A stretch of 64,000 bases of DNA, taken from Streptomyces hoynatensis. GTDB lineage: Bacteria; Actinomycetota; Actinomycetes; Streptomycetales; Streptomycetaceae. This document shows positions 53,008-61,005 of this stretch, in pieces (within the stretch, counting starts at the first letter, position 1; each line of letters opens with the position of its first letter). The notes beneath the pieces are model-generated. The model was given only the letters and a program-made list of their open reading frames with translations, was not told where the DNA came from and did no database searches. The translations under genes were made by a program, and so were the position numbers. The stretch spans positions 124,001-188,000 of the forward strand of contig NZ_RBAL01000010.1 in NCBI RefSeq assembly GCF_003626535.1, written 5' to 3'.

Positions 53008-54393
53008 TCAGCGGCCATGTCGGCGCAGCCAGAGCGTGCGCGCGGTCTCCACGTACGCCGCCGCGCGCACCGCGTGCCCCGCGGGCGGCGGCGCCTGGCG
53101 CAGCTCCTCGTGGCGCTCCGCGATGGCCTGGACGAACAGCCGTCCGGCGTCGGTGAGTCGGCGGGCGCCGCGCAGCACCGGCAGCACGGCGGCGACCTGG
53201 GCGTGGGTGCGGGCGTGCGCCGCCCAGGCGTGGTCGCGCTCCGCCGGGTCGTCGAGGGCCAGGGCGAGGTGCTGCCAGAACGCGGCCAGCGCCAGGTGCG
53301 CGTAAGTGCCCTGGAGCAGCCCGTCGAAGGGGCGCGGGTCGGGCCGCCAGGGCGCCCAGTGGCGGCATTCCGGCCCGGCCGTGTGCAGCGGCATCAGGTC
53401 GCCGAGCGCGGAGAGCTTGGCGTGCTGGAGCTCGTGCGCGAGCCCGGCCGCGAGGTGGGCGGGCGAGGGCGGCGGGCTGGCCACGACGGCGCCGAACGCC
53501 CGCGCGCTGGTGCCGCTGTAGTGGCTCGCCCCGTCCGCGGCGGCGGCGTGCGGGATGGGCACCAGGCAGTCGAGCAGGGCGAGTTCGGCCGACCTGGCGG
53601 GTCCGCCCAGGCTGAGCAGCGGCAGGGCCTCGCGCCACAGCCGCTCCCACTGCGCGCGCTCCTCCGGCCGCAGCGCCCCGGGTCCCGCCTGCTCGGCGGC
53701 CCCGGCCCGGTGCACGAAGCGGCTGGGGTCGAGGTCGTCGAGGAGGACGAGGCGGGGCCCGCCGTCGAGGGTGTGCAGCGGCAGCCAGCCGGGGTCCGCG
53801 GAACGCCAGCTCCCCGCCTCGTCGAGGTGCACCTCGGTCGCGGCCAGGCCGGCGGGGCGGATGCGCAGCCGGCCGGGCTCGCCTGCGAGTTCGACGCCGT
53901 GGCCCTCGGGCGCCGCGCAGCGCAGGGCGCCGAGGGTGGGCAGGTGCACGCGCCCGTCGTGGACGGTCAGCCGGGTGCGGAAGCCGAGACCCGAGCGGGC
54001 CGCCGCGGCGGCGGCCAGCGAGCCGAGGTGCGCGATGTCGCGGCGCACGTCCCAGGCCGCCTCCTCGCCGGCCCGCTCGCCCTGCGCCGGGTGGCCCCCG
54101 TCGAGCCCCTGCACGCAGCGCTCGGCCCAGGGGCCGGTCAGCGAGTAGAACAGGACCTGGCGGGCGGTCTCCGGGGCGGTCTGCTCGACCTCCTGGAGCA
54201 GGTCGGCGTGCTCGGCGGCGAGCGCGGCGGCCGGGTCCCGCGGGGTGCCCGCGGCGTCGAGGGCGTCGAGGAGGACGCGCAGCAGCAGCATGCGGCGGGT
54301 GTGCTGGCCCGCGGTCAGCGCGGCCAGGGTCTCCGGGTCGCCCTCGGCGCGGCCGAGTTCGCGCACCCGCTCCGGGGCGAGGGTGGCGTTCAC
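53008..54393 (-). CDS. HExxH-type peptide-modifying enzyme of the FxS system
   Basis: 461 aa. The defining feature is HELQH at residues 320-324 (AHLAAGLAHELQHAKLSAL), followed by a Cys/His-containing stretch (GPECRHWAPWRPDPRPFDGLLQGTYAHLA), the layout of the HEXXH family found beside FxsB. Such proteins have lately been named 2-oxoglutarate-dependent HExxH-type peptide beta-hydroxylases; that activity is from family knowledge, not shown here. The N-terminal 250 residues are helical and poorly conserved. The GTG start at 54393 overlaps the fxsB stop (GTGA), so it is translated with the maturase and probably modifies the same FxsA peptide. It would work in the cytosol. Confidence 0.85.
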   Translation of the reverse strand: MNATLAPERVRELGRAEGDPETLAALTAGQHTRRMLLLRVLLDALDAAGTPRDPAAALAAEHADLLQEVEQTAPETARQVLFYSLTGPWAERCVQGLDGGHPAQGERAGEEAAWDVRRDIAHLGSLAAAAAARSGLGFRTRLTVHDGRVHLPTLGALRCAAPEGHGVELAGEPGRLRIRPAGLAATEVHLDEAGSWRSADPGWLPLHTLDGGPRLVLLDDLDPSRFVHRAGAAEQAGPGALRPEERAQWERLWREALPLLSLGGPARSAELALLDCLVPIPHAAAADGASHYSGTSARAFGAVVASPPPSPAHLAAGLAHELQHAKLSALGDLMPLHTAGPECRHWAPWRPDPRPFDGLLQGTYAHLALAAFWQHLALALDDPAERDHAWAAHARTHAQVAAVLPVLRGARRLTDAGRLFVQAIAERHEELRQAPPPAGHAVRAAAYVETARTLWLRRHGR

Positions 54394-55571
54394 CGGGCCA
54401 CCGCCCGGCGCAGGGCGTCCGCGACGTGCCGGATGAGGCGCTGCTGGTCGGCGCAGTAGACGGTGGGGTTGCGAAAGCCGGAGCCGCGCCGGTAGCGGTG
54501 GGCGTAGTGGCCGCCGCCGCACACGTCCACCAGGGCGCAGCGCCGGCACTCGGCGGACAGGGCGGCCAGGCCGTGCTGGCGGGCGGCGACGCCGGGGTGG
54601 TCCAGGGCCTCGTCGAAGGCGTTGCGGAAGACGTCGAGTCCGGTGGCGGCGGCGCCCTCGTAGGCGCTCTTGAGGGAGTCGACCTGCTCGATGCCGCCGT
54701 CGGTCTCCACCACGACGGCGGGGAAGGGGACGAGGCCGAGGTGCTCGGTGCCGCCCGGCAGGCCGAGGAGCAGGGCGATGCACTCCTGGAAGGTCCGCAC
54801 CCGCAGGCGGCGGCGGTCGGCGGCCCACCACAGGTCGAACACGGCGCACAGCCAGTCGCCGTAGGGGGCGGGCCGGTGCGGGCGCGCGGGCAGCCCGGCG
54901 GGCGGGCGGCTCCAGTTGCCGTGCGGCAGGAGGAAGTCCACGGCGGGCGGGCCGAGTTCGAGTATCGACCGGTAGACCTCGGCCGGGTCGGTGGCCAGGT
55001 CGACGACGCACAGCGCGCCGGCGTACGAGGCGCGGTGCCGCTCCGTGGCCAGCAGCCCGGCGGCGCGCCTGATGGCGGGCCAGGCGGGGCGGCCGGCGTG
55101 GTCCACGCGCTGCCCGTTGTGGTGGGCCAGGCCGCCGTCGAGGCTGAGGCCGACGGTGATGCGGTGGGCGGCGAGCACGGCCAGCTTCTCCTCGGTGAGG
55201 AGCACGCCGTTGGTCTGCACGGAGGCGTGCACGGTGCAGCCTGCGGGCGCCTCGCGCCTGACCTCGTCCACGAAGCCGCCGAGCACCGCGGGGTCGGTCA
55301 GCAGGGGTTCGCCGCCGTGGAGCACGACGGACACGGCGGGCAGCCGGTGGGCGGCGGCGTGCTCGCCGATGCGCCTGGCGATCTGCCGCAGGGTGGCCGG
55401 CGAGGCGGCGACGGGCTGCGCGCGCCAGCCCTGGTCGGCGCCGAAGTACATGTAGCAGTAGCGGCAGGCGAGGTTGCAGCGGCTGTTGACCTTGACGACG
55501 AACTGCCGGAAGGGCACGGCCCGCGGCCGGTCCTCGGCTGCGGCCTGGGTCGGGTCCGCCATTCCTCGCAC
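54390..55571 (-). CDS. fxsB: FxsB-family cyclophane-forming radical SAM/SPASM maturase
   Basis: 393 aa. Radical SAM cluster motif CNLACRYC (Cys32, Cys36, Cys39) after FRQFVVKVNS, then VVLHGGEPLLT (GGE motif), VQTNGVLL and GLSLDGG. The C-terminal SPASM-like cysteines are in AECRRCALVDVCGGGHY and VYCADQQR. FxsB enzymes join an aromatic side chain to the residue two positions later, giving three-residue cyclophanes in FxsA. The start is GTG at 55571; an ATG at 55562 is an alternative. A 23-codon reading frame ends one base before the GTG, which suggests coupling. It overlaps the HExxH gene by four bases downstream. Confidence 0.9.
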   Translation of the reverse strand: MRGMADPTQAAAEDRPRAVPFRQFVVKVNSRCNLACRYCYMYFGADQGWRAQPVAASPATLRQIARRIGEHAAAHRLPAVSVVLHGGEPLLTDPAVLGGFVDEVRREAPAGCTVHASVQTNGVLLTEEKLAVLAAHRITVGLSLDGGLAHHNGQRVDHAGRPAWPAIRRAAGLLATERHRASYAGALCVVDLATDPAEVYRSILELGPPAVDFLLPHGNWSRPPAGLPARPHRPAPYGDWLCAVFDLWWAADRRRLRVRTFQECIALLLGLPGGTEHLGLVPFPAVVVETDGGIEQVDSLKSAYEGAAATGLDVFRNAFDEALDHPGVAARQHGLAALSAECRRCALVDVCGGGHYAHRYRRGSGFRNPTVYCADQQRLIRHVADALRRAVAR

Positions 55572-55572
55572 G

Positions 55573-55644
55573 CTACGGGTGTCCCTCGGCTCCTGGATTC
55601 GTCCGTCCGGAAGTCTTCCGGCGGGCGAACCGTGTAAACGGCAT
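55573..55644 (-). CDS. Putative 23-aa leader peptide ahead of fxsB
   Basis: Short frame with ATG at 55644 seven bases after a perfect AGGAG, ending with TAG at 55575-55573, a single base before the fxsB GTG. The peptide starts MPFTRFARRK and is basic; the FTR-FAR segment has aromatic residues three apart. It could be a coupling leader that delivers ribosomes to fxsB, or a second small substrate. A palindrome (55607-55621) lies inside it. Coding potential is not proven; codon use is compatible but the frame is short. Confidence 0.35.
   Translation of the reverse strand: MPFTRFARRKTSGRTNPGAEGHP
55607..55621. promoter_or_regulatory. Palindrome CCGGAAG-T-CTTCCGG in the fxsA-fxsB spacer
   Basis: Perfect 7-bp arms with one central base, 36 bases upstream of the fxsB GTG. 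Could be an operator, or a small hairpin attenuating fxsB relative to fxsA. Confidence 0.4.
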
Positions 55645-55776
55645 GCGTCAACTCCTGTCCATTTAAGGGCAGCAATGGGCCGAAAGCCATCGAGAGGTGA
55701 AGATCGATTCCCGGGGCGGCGGCCCCCGGCGGGGCCCGTGTCCCCGGCCCGGCCCGGCGCCGGCGACCCGGGGCGG

Positions 55777-56013
55777 CTACGACGGGAGCGAGGAGGAGCT
55801 GAACTGGCTGAACTGGTTGAAGCCTCCCCACAACCCTTCCCCGTCGCTCACCCGCTGCCGCAGCTCGTCGAGGACCTCGCTGAGCACGGGGTGGTCGAGC
55901 CTGCGCAGCTCGGTCAGGCTCAGGCCGAGCAGGTCGGGCAGGGGCTCCTCGGTGCGCACGGCCGCGCCCGCGTCGGCGGCCCGGGCGGCCGCGTCCGGTG
56001 AGTGGGTCGTCAT
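55777..56013 (-). CDS. fxsA: FxsA-type RiPP precursor peptide
   Basis: 78 aa. The leader (1-60) has an acidic/Leu-rich recognition-like part (EEPLPDLLGLSLTELRRLD, HPVLSEVLDELRQRV). The core starts after GDGEG: LWGGFNQFSQFSSSSLPS. Aromatic residues occur exactly every third position (Trp62, Phe65, Phe68, Phe71), as needed for consecutive three-residue cyclophanes. The canonical C-terminal FxSxx motif is present at 71-75 but three extra residues (LPS) follow. The ATG at 56013 is preferred because AGGAGT precedes it and because an earlier in-frame start would add a stretch covering the conserved leader DNA. It lies 205 bases upstream of fxsB. Mature product and role unknown. Confidence 0.85.
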   Translation of the reverse strand: MTTHSPDAAARAADAGAAVRTEEPLPDLLGLSLTELRRLDHPVLSEVLDELRQRVSDGEGLWGGFNQFSQFSSSSLPS

Positions 56014-56097
56014 CGGGACTCCTTCCTGGGTACCCAGGCTTCGGCCCGGGGAGGAAACGAGGCTTCCTGCGGAGCAGGGCGGGGAAAGCGGAATCGC
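56014..56097 (-). promoter_or_regulatory. Conserved leader, copy 2 (upstream of fxsA)
   Basis: Sense strand: GCTCCGCAGG (56075-56066), six bases, CGTTTCCTCC (56059-56050), spacer, GGGTACCC, then AGGAAGGAG and the ATG. It matches the leader of the Roadblock gene: both 10-bp boxes are identical, the second box is 36 bases from the ATG in both, and the gap between boxes differs by one base. Together with 56098-56433 it forms the spacer to the vWA gene. Confidence 0.75.
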
Positions 56098-56333
56098 CGC
56101 CGGGGCGACTCCGCGTCCACCCGCGCCGGCCGACACCGCCGCCCCGCAGGGGACCGAGTCCCCCTCCTACGGGAAGGGAGAAAGGCGAGCCTCTTCCGGA
56201 GGCGGGGCCGGAGCGGAGAATTCCCTCTCGGCAGGCGGCGGAAACACCAGGCCGCGCGCCGGCGCGATCCCGGCGGGGGCGACCGCGCGCGCCCCGGAGT
56301 GCGCCGGCGCACGGGACGCGAGCCCGCCGCCGC

Positions 56334-56433
56334 GGGCGCAGACCTCAGCGGGCGCGGACCTCGACGGGCAGGCAGTCGGCGGGCGCGGACCTCGTCAGGC
56401 GCACCGGGCGCCCAGTCGGCGGGCGCGGACCTC
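56334..56433. repeat. Four copies of GGGCGCRGACCTC at the 3' end of the vWA gene
   Basis: Copies start at 56334, 56350, 56381 and 56421. The last two share CAGTCGGC before the unit and are 40 bases apart. The final copy overlaps the stop codon of the vWA-TPR gene (56432-56434). The rest of the 418-base spacer (56098-56333) is GC-rich without a gene. Confidence 0.65.
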
Positions 56434-59400
56434 AGCGGGCGCGGAGGGCGGCGAGGCGCGCCCGGGTCGGCTCCGCCTCCTCCTCGCCGCCGGGCAGCCG
56501 CCGCCACTCGTCGAGCGCGGAGCGGTAGGCCTCGCCCGCCGCGCGCGGGCGGCTCGCCTCCTCGAGGACGACGCCCCACTGGTGGTGCGCCCTGGCGGAA
56601 AGCCGCAGGATCTCCTCCCCGGCCTCCTCGGGCGCGCCGTCCTCGGCGGCGGCCGCGACCGCCCTGCGGTAGGCGTCGGCCGCCTGGTCGAGCCGCTCGG
56701 GACGGTGGGTGTGCCGGTAGGCCCTGCGGTGCGTCTCGCCGAGTTCGAACCAGGCGCGCGCGCCGGTGCGCGCCTCGCGCGCGGAGTGCGTGGCGGTGGT
56801 GAACAGGTGCTCGGCCTCTCGCAGGTCCACCAGGTCGCCGGCCTGCCGGTACCTCGCCACCAGCGCCTGTCCCAGCATCAGCAGCCGCAGCGCGAGCCTC
56901 GGGTGCCCGCCCGGCGTCTCCATCCGGCAGTCCCGCAGCACCCGCACGGCGCGCGAGACGTAGCGGCCGCCGTCGGGCAGCGAGGCGCGGACGAGCAGCG
57001 CGGCGCCCCACTCCTCGATGAGGTCGCTGTACTCCGCCCGGTCCCGGGAGACGGACCGGCTCGCCTGCTCGAAGTGCTCCGCGGCGGCGAGGAGTTCGGC
57101 CGGGTCGCCGCTCGTCTCGTAGCGCCGCCTCGCCAGCCGCCCCGAGCGGGCGGCGCAGGCGGCCCGCAGCTCCTGGTCCTCGGTCAGCCACCTGGCCTGG
57201 GCGATCGGCTCGGCCGCCGCCTCGAAGTCGCGTTCCGTCAGCAGCAGGGCGTCGACCAGGTCGAGGAGCGCGGCCACCCGGGCCCGCGGCTGGGCCGCCT
57301 CGCGGGCGAGCGCCTCGCAGCCGGCGCGCAGCGAACGGGCGGCCTGCTCGGCGTACACCCGGGCGCGCTCCGTTGCCTGCGCCGCGCCCGCCAGCCGCAG
57401 CAGCGCCCGGCCGTGCGCCAGCGGCAGCCCGCTGGGCTGGGGCCTGCCCCGCGGCCAGGCGTCGGCCACCGCCTCGACCGTGCCGACGCTCTCCTGGAGC
57501 AGGCCGGTGTCGCCGCTGAGCCGCCACTGCTCGGCCAGCACCTCCACGCGTTCGAGGGTCAGCGCCAGGGCCGCGTCCGGCGCGAGCCCCGGCGTGGCGC
57601 TGACGGCGGCGAACTCCCGGTCGGCCTGCCGCAGCAGGCGCAGCGCCTCCCCCGTGTCGCCGAGGGCGCGCCGCTCGCCGGCCGCGGCGTGCAGCACCCG
57701 GGCCAGAACGCTCCGCGCCCGCACCGAGCCCGGGTGGGTGGCGGCGGTGCTCGCGGCGGTCCTCGCGGCGGCCAGCAGCTCGGCATCGCCCTGCACCCGC
57801 CACAGCCGCAGCTGCTGCTCGGCCAGCTCGCTCCACAGCTCGGGGTCCGTGCCGCGCCCCGCGGCCCGCTGGCGGTCGGCGGCGTCGCGCAGCAGCCGCA
57901 CCGCGTCCAGCTGGTGCTGCACCTTGCCCTCGGTGGCGAAGAGTTCGGCCAGCTCGCGGGCCTGCTGCACGGTACGCGAGGGCGGCTGGACGCCGGGGGG
58001 ACCGGTGCGCCGCGCGGGCGGCTCGCGCAGGAAGCGCCGCAGCACCTTGGCGGTCACCTGGGCGAAGGGCTGCCGCAACCGCTGCTGCGCCCACTCCTGC
58101 GACCCCGGCGGCGCCGAGGGTTCGCCCGTGGGCCAGCCGATTCCCTCGGCCGGCTCGCCGAGGGGACCCGAGGCCGCCTCGGCCGCCTCGGGCGCGAGCC
58201 GCTCCCCGCCGGTGAGCTCCGCGAGGGCGAGCGCGGGGAAGTTGGGCCCGGTCCTGCCGAAGCGCTGCTCCACGTAGCCGGAGCAGTGCTTGAGCACGAG
58301 GATCGCCTCGTCGTGCCCGAGGTCGGCGAGGAGCTCGTCGTGCACGCCCTCGGCGAACGCGTACCACAGGCCGTCGCCCGCCGAGCCCTCCAGGCGCCGC
58401 ACCAGGCCGCTCAGCAGGACCTCGGAGAGCTCGGCCGGCCCCGAGTCGGGCAGCATCGTGCGCTGGATCAGCTGCATGACCGGCAGGAAGAGCGGCCCGG
58501 CCGCCAGGTAGACGGCGAGCTGCGCGGCGCCGGGCGAGGCCTGGGCGCGGAACCTGGCCACCAGGGCGGCCGGCGTCCTGGGCCCCCCGGGGGCGCGGCG
58601 CGCCGCGGCGGGCGGCTGGTCGGCGCGCACCCAGCCGACGGCGGCGGGCACCGGGCCCGCGCCAGGACCGGCGAGCAGCCCGGCCCAGGCGCCGAGCGCG
58701 CCCGGCGTGGGCGGCAGCACGGGCACCGGCACCGCGCCGGGCGGCCGGGCGGGCGGGTAGCCGAACTCCTCGGCCACGAAACGCAGTCGCGCCGAGGCCG
58801 CGGGGCCCTCCTCGCGCAGCAGCAGGCCGTGGCCCACGGGCAGCCTGGTGCGCGCCCACAGCCGCTGCGGCAGCGGCTGCACGACGGCCACCGGGGCGTG
58901 CCTGGCCAGCGAGTGCAGCAGCCGGTGTGCGGCGCCGCTGCGCCACAGCGGCCCCGTGCAGTCGCTGACGACGACGGTCAGCCTGCGGCCGGTGGGGTCC
59001 CGCAGCTGCCGGGCGGGGTGCAGCACGGCGGCGGCCGGGTCGAACCTGCGGCTGACGGCCACCGAGCCGTCCGGGGCCTCGTGCAGGTAGTGCACCTGGA
59101 TGTCGCGGAACGCGCCGAGCCTGCGGAAGACCTCGGCCAGCTCGCCGAGCATCAGCTGCCACACCCGCATCGCCGAGGCGGCGTCCATGAGGAGCTGCAA
59201 CTCGGTGTGGCCGCGCGGCTCCTCGCGGAAGGCGGGCAGCAGCAGCCCGCCGGTGCGCGCGGTCCGCTCCACCGTGGCCGCCTCGTCGATCGGCAGGTCG
59301 CCCGGGCGGCCCGGGGGCCGGGCCGGGGGCCGGTAGCGCTGCAACGGCCGCAGGGCGCGTTCGAGTTCGAGCAGGCTGGGCAGGGACCTGGCCTCGGGAA

Positions 59401-59779
59401 CGCCCACCCGCAGCGCGTCCCGTGGCGGCTCGCCCGCGCCGCCGGGGGCGCCGCCGGGGGCGCTCGCGGGGTCGGCGTAGAGCATCACGGTGTCGTCCCC
59501 GGCGCGCGGCGCCCTGCCGTCCAGCCGCGCCGGGCCGGCGGCCGGCTCCTGCCGCCGGCCCGGCCGGTGGCCGGGCGCCGCCCCCGGCTCCTGCTCCGGC
59601 CGCGGCTCCGGTGCGGCGGCGCGGCCGGCCCGGGCGGGGGGCGGGGCGGTCGGCGTCGAGTACTGGGCCAGCCACAGGGCGTCCGCGAGGCCGGTGCGGT
59701 CCGGGTCGAGCCCGGACTCGCGCAGCGCGCGGATCAGTCCCGCGAGCCGGGTGCGCTGCCGGGCAGCCGGTTCGGACAT
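56432..59779 (-). CDS. vWA-like/TPR protein (SAV_2336 family), partner of MoxR ATPase
   Basis: 1115 aa. A short N-terminal helix (RLAGLIRALRESGLDP) and a disordered Pro/Gly/Ala region (about 40-170) precede a vWA-like domain: TELQLLMDAASAMRVW, where the MIDAS reads DAASA in place of DxSxS, and RLTVVVSDCTGPLWR. The middle (about 300-500) is alpha/beta with LKHCSGYVEQRFG, and the last 500 residues are TPR-like helices (QARELAELFATEGK, AYRRAVAAAAEDG, QWGVVLEEASR). It matches the SAV_2336 protein class of Streptomyces and fits the vWA member of vWA-MoxR-VMAP conflict systems. ATG at 59779 is five bases after the MoxR stop; GTG at 59788 would overlap it. Likely a scaffold remodelled by the ATPase. 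Confidence 0.78.
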   Translation of the reverse strand: MSEPAARQRTRLAGLIRALRESGLDPDRTGLADALWLAQYSTPTAPPPARAGRAAAPEPRPEQEPGAAPGHRPGRRQEPAAGPARLDGRAPRAGDDTVMLYADPASAPGGAPGGAGEPPRDALRVGVPEARSLPSLLELERALRPLQRYRPPARPPGRPGDLPIDEAATVERTARTGGLLLPAFREEPRGHTELQLLMDAASAMRVWQLMLGELAEVFRRLGAFRDIQVHYLHEAPDGSVAVSRRFDPAAAVLHPARQLRDPTGRRLTVVVSDCTGPLWRSGAAHRLLHSLARHAPVAVVQPLPQRLWARTRLPVGHGLLLREEGPAASARLRFVAEEFGYPPARPPGAVPVPVLPPTPGALGAWAGLLAGPGAGPVPAAVGWVRADQPPAAARRAPGGPRTPAALVARFRAQASPGAAQLAVYLAAGPLFLPVMQLIQRTMLPDSGPAELSEVLLSGLVRRLEGSAGDGLWYAFAEGVHDELLADLGHDEAILVLKHCSGYVEQRFGRTGPNFPALALAELTGGERLAPEAAEAASGPLGEPAEGIGWPTGEPSAPPGSQEWAQQRLRQPFAQVTAKVLRRFLREPPARRTGPPGVQPPSRTVQQARELAELFATEGKVQHQLDAVRLLRDAADRQRAAGRGTDPELWSELAEQQLRLWRVQGDAELLAAARTAASTAATHPGSVRARSVLARVLHAAAGERRALGDTGEALRLLRQADREFAAVSATPGLAPDAALALTLERVEVLAEQWRLSGDTGLLQESVGTVEAVADAWPRGRPQPSGLPLAHGRALLRLAGAAQATERARVYAEQAARSLRAGCEALAREAAQPRARVAALLDLVDALLLTERDFEAAAEPIAQARWLTEDQELRAACAARSGRLARRRYETSGDPAELLAAAEHFEQASRSVSRDRAEYSDLIEEWGAALLVRASLPDGGRYVSRAVRVLRDCRMETPGGHPRLALRLLMLGQALVARYRQAGDLVDLREAEHLFTTATHSAREARTGARAWFELGETHRRAYRHTHRPERLDQAADAYRRAVAAAAEDGAPEEAGEEILRLSARAHHQWGVVLEEASRPRAAGEAYRSALDEWRRLPGGEEEAEPTRARLAALRAR

Positions 59780-59784
59780 CGCGG

Positions 59785-60882
59785 TCACCTCGGCTGGTCG
59801 AGGCGCTGGATGAGCTTGTCGGCCAGGCGGTCGCGGGTGGGGGGCTCGGCGTGGTGGGTGAGGTAGATCGCGTTCAGCAGCTGGTCGGTGGCCAGCTGCT
59901 CGGTGCGCGAGCGCTCCAGGAAACGGCCGATCAGGTCGTCCCCGCGGCGGGCGAGTTCGTCCCCGAGGTGGGCGCGCACCACCGTGGCGAGCCGCTCGTG
60001 GTCGGGGCGGCCGATCTCCAGGTGGATGCAGCGGCGCAGCAGCGGGGCCGGGAAGTCCCGCTCGCCGTTGCTGGTGAGCACGACGAAGGGGAAGGCGCGG
60101 CAGCGAATCCTGCCGTCCCTGACGGTGACCTTGGCGCCGTCGTCGGTGAGGACCTCGACCTCGGGCTCGCGCTCGGCGATCCGCTCCAGCTCCGGGATGG
60201 CGAACTCCCCCTCCTCCAGGACGTTGAGCAGGTCGTTGGGGAGGTCTATGTCGCTCTTGTCGAGCTCGTCGATGAGCAGCACCCGGGGGGTGGCGGTGGG
60301 GAGCAGCGCGGTGCCCAGCGGGCCGAGGCGCAGGTAGCTGCCGATGCCGCCGGGCACGGCGGTGGGCTGGGCGCCCGTGGCGCGCATCCCGGCGGCGATC
60401 TGGGTGTCCTGGAGGCGGGCGATGGCGTCGTAGTGGTAGAGCCCGTCGCCGAGGGTGGTGCGGCTGACGATGGGCCAGTGCAGCACGCGGCCGAGCCCGA
60501 GCTCGTAGGCCACCGAGTGCGCCAGGGTGCTCTTCCCGGTGCCGGGGTTGCCGGTCACCAGGAGCGGACGGCGCAGGTAGAGGGCGGCGTTGATGATCTC
60601 CAGCTCGTCGGGGCTCGGCCGGTGCATCTCCGCCAGGTGCCGGTACAGGCCGAGCCGCCTGGTGGTGGTCGTGTCCGCCTCGGGCCCTTGCGCGACGAGC
60701 GGGCCGCCGTCGAAGTCCCGCCACGGCGGGGGCTTGGGGAGCATGCGAATGCCGTCGTGCGGCTCCCCGGCGCCCCGGTAGATCAGCCACTCGCGCGCGG
60801 CGCCTGCGGCCGGCTCCTGGCCGGCGGCCTCCGCTGGCCCCACGGGCGAGTTGGTGTCGGCGTTGGTCTCAGCCTCTGCCAC
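59785..60882 (-). CDS. MoxR-type AAA+ ATPase
   Basis: 365 aa. Walker A GNPGTGKS (111-118), Walker B VLLIDELDKSD (201-211), sensor 1 in FVVLTSNGERDFPAPLLRR with the arginine finger region, and a C-terminal lid. Typical of MoxR ATPases that act on vWA proteins. The N-terminal 60 residues are disordered, with REWLIYRGAGEPHDG conserved-looking. The GTG at 60882 is chosen because GAGGAG lies six bases upstream; other in-frame starts lack a site. It ends five bases before the vWA gene start, so the two are coupled, and follows the VMAP gene after 123 bases. The triad VMAP-MoxR-vWA is the reported core of this conflict system class. Confidence 0.87.
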   Translation of the reverse strand: MAEAETNADTNSPVGPAEAAGQEPAAGAAREWLIYRGAGEPHDGIRMLPKPPPWRDFDGGPLVAQGPEADTTTTRRLGLYRHLAEMHRPSPDELEIINAALYLRRPLLVTGNPGTGKSTLAHSVAYELGLGRVLHWPIVSRTTLGDGLYHYDAIARLQDTQIAAGMRATGAQPTAVPGGIGSYLRLGPLGTALLPTATPRVLLIDELDKSDIDLPNDLLNVLEEGEFAIPELERIAEREPEVEVLTDDGAKVTVRDGRIRCRAFPFVVLTSNGERDFPAPLLRRCIHLEIGRPDHERLATVVRAHLGDELARRGDDLIGRFLERSRTEQLATDQLLNAIYLTHHAEPPTRDRLADKLIQRLDQPR

Positions 60883-61005
60883 AGCATGCTCCTCGTCGTT
60901 CGTCGACCGTCCGGGGCGCGGGCGCCTCGACCGTATCGGGGCGGGTACCCGCCGCATAGGGGCTTTGCGCGCTTCCCCGGCCGCCGCCGCGCGCGCCCGC
61001 GCGCG

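Noticed and set aside
55298-55831. Minus-strand frame covering the fxsA-fxsB spacer and the start of fxsB in another phase
   Set aside because: It overlaps the well-supported fxsB coding sequence out of frame, contains a rare TTA codon and has no ribosome site; fxsB keeps all radical SAM motifs.
56014-56136. 41-residue N-terminal extension of FxsA
   Set aside because: It would run through the conserved leader DNA and lacks a ribosome site, while the ATG at 56013 has one and gives a normal precursor length.
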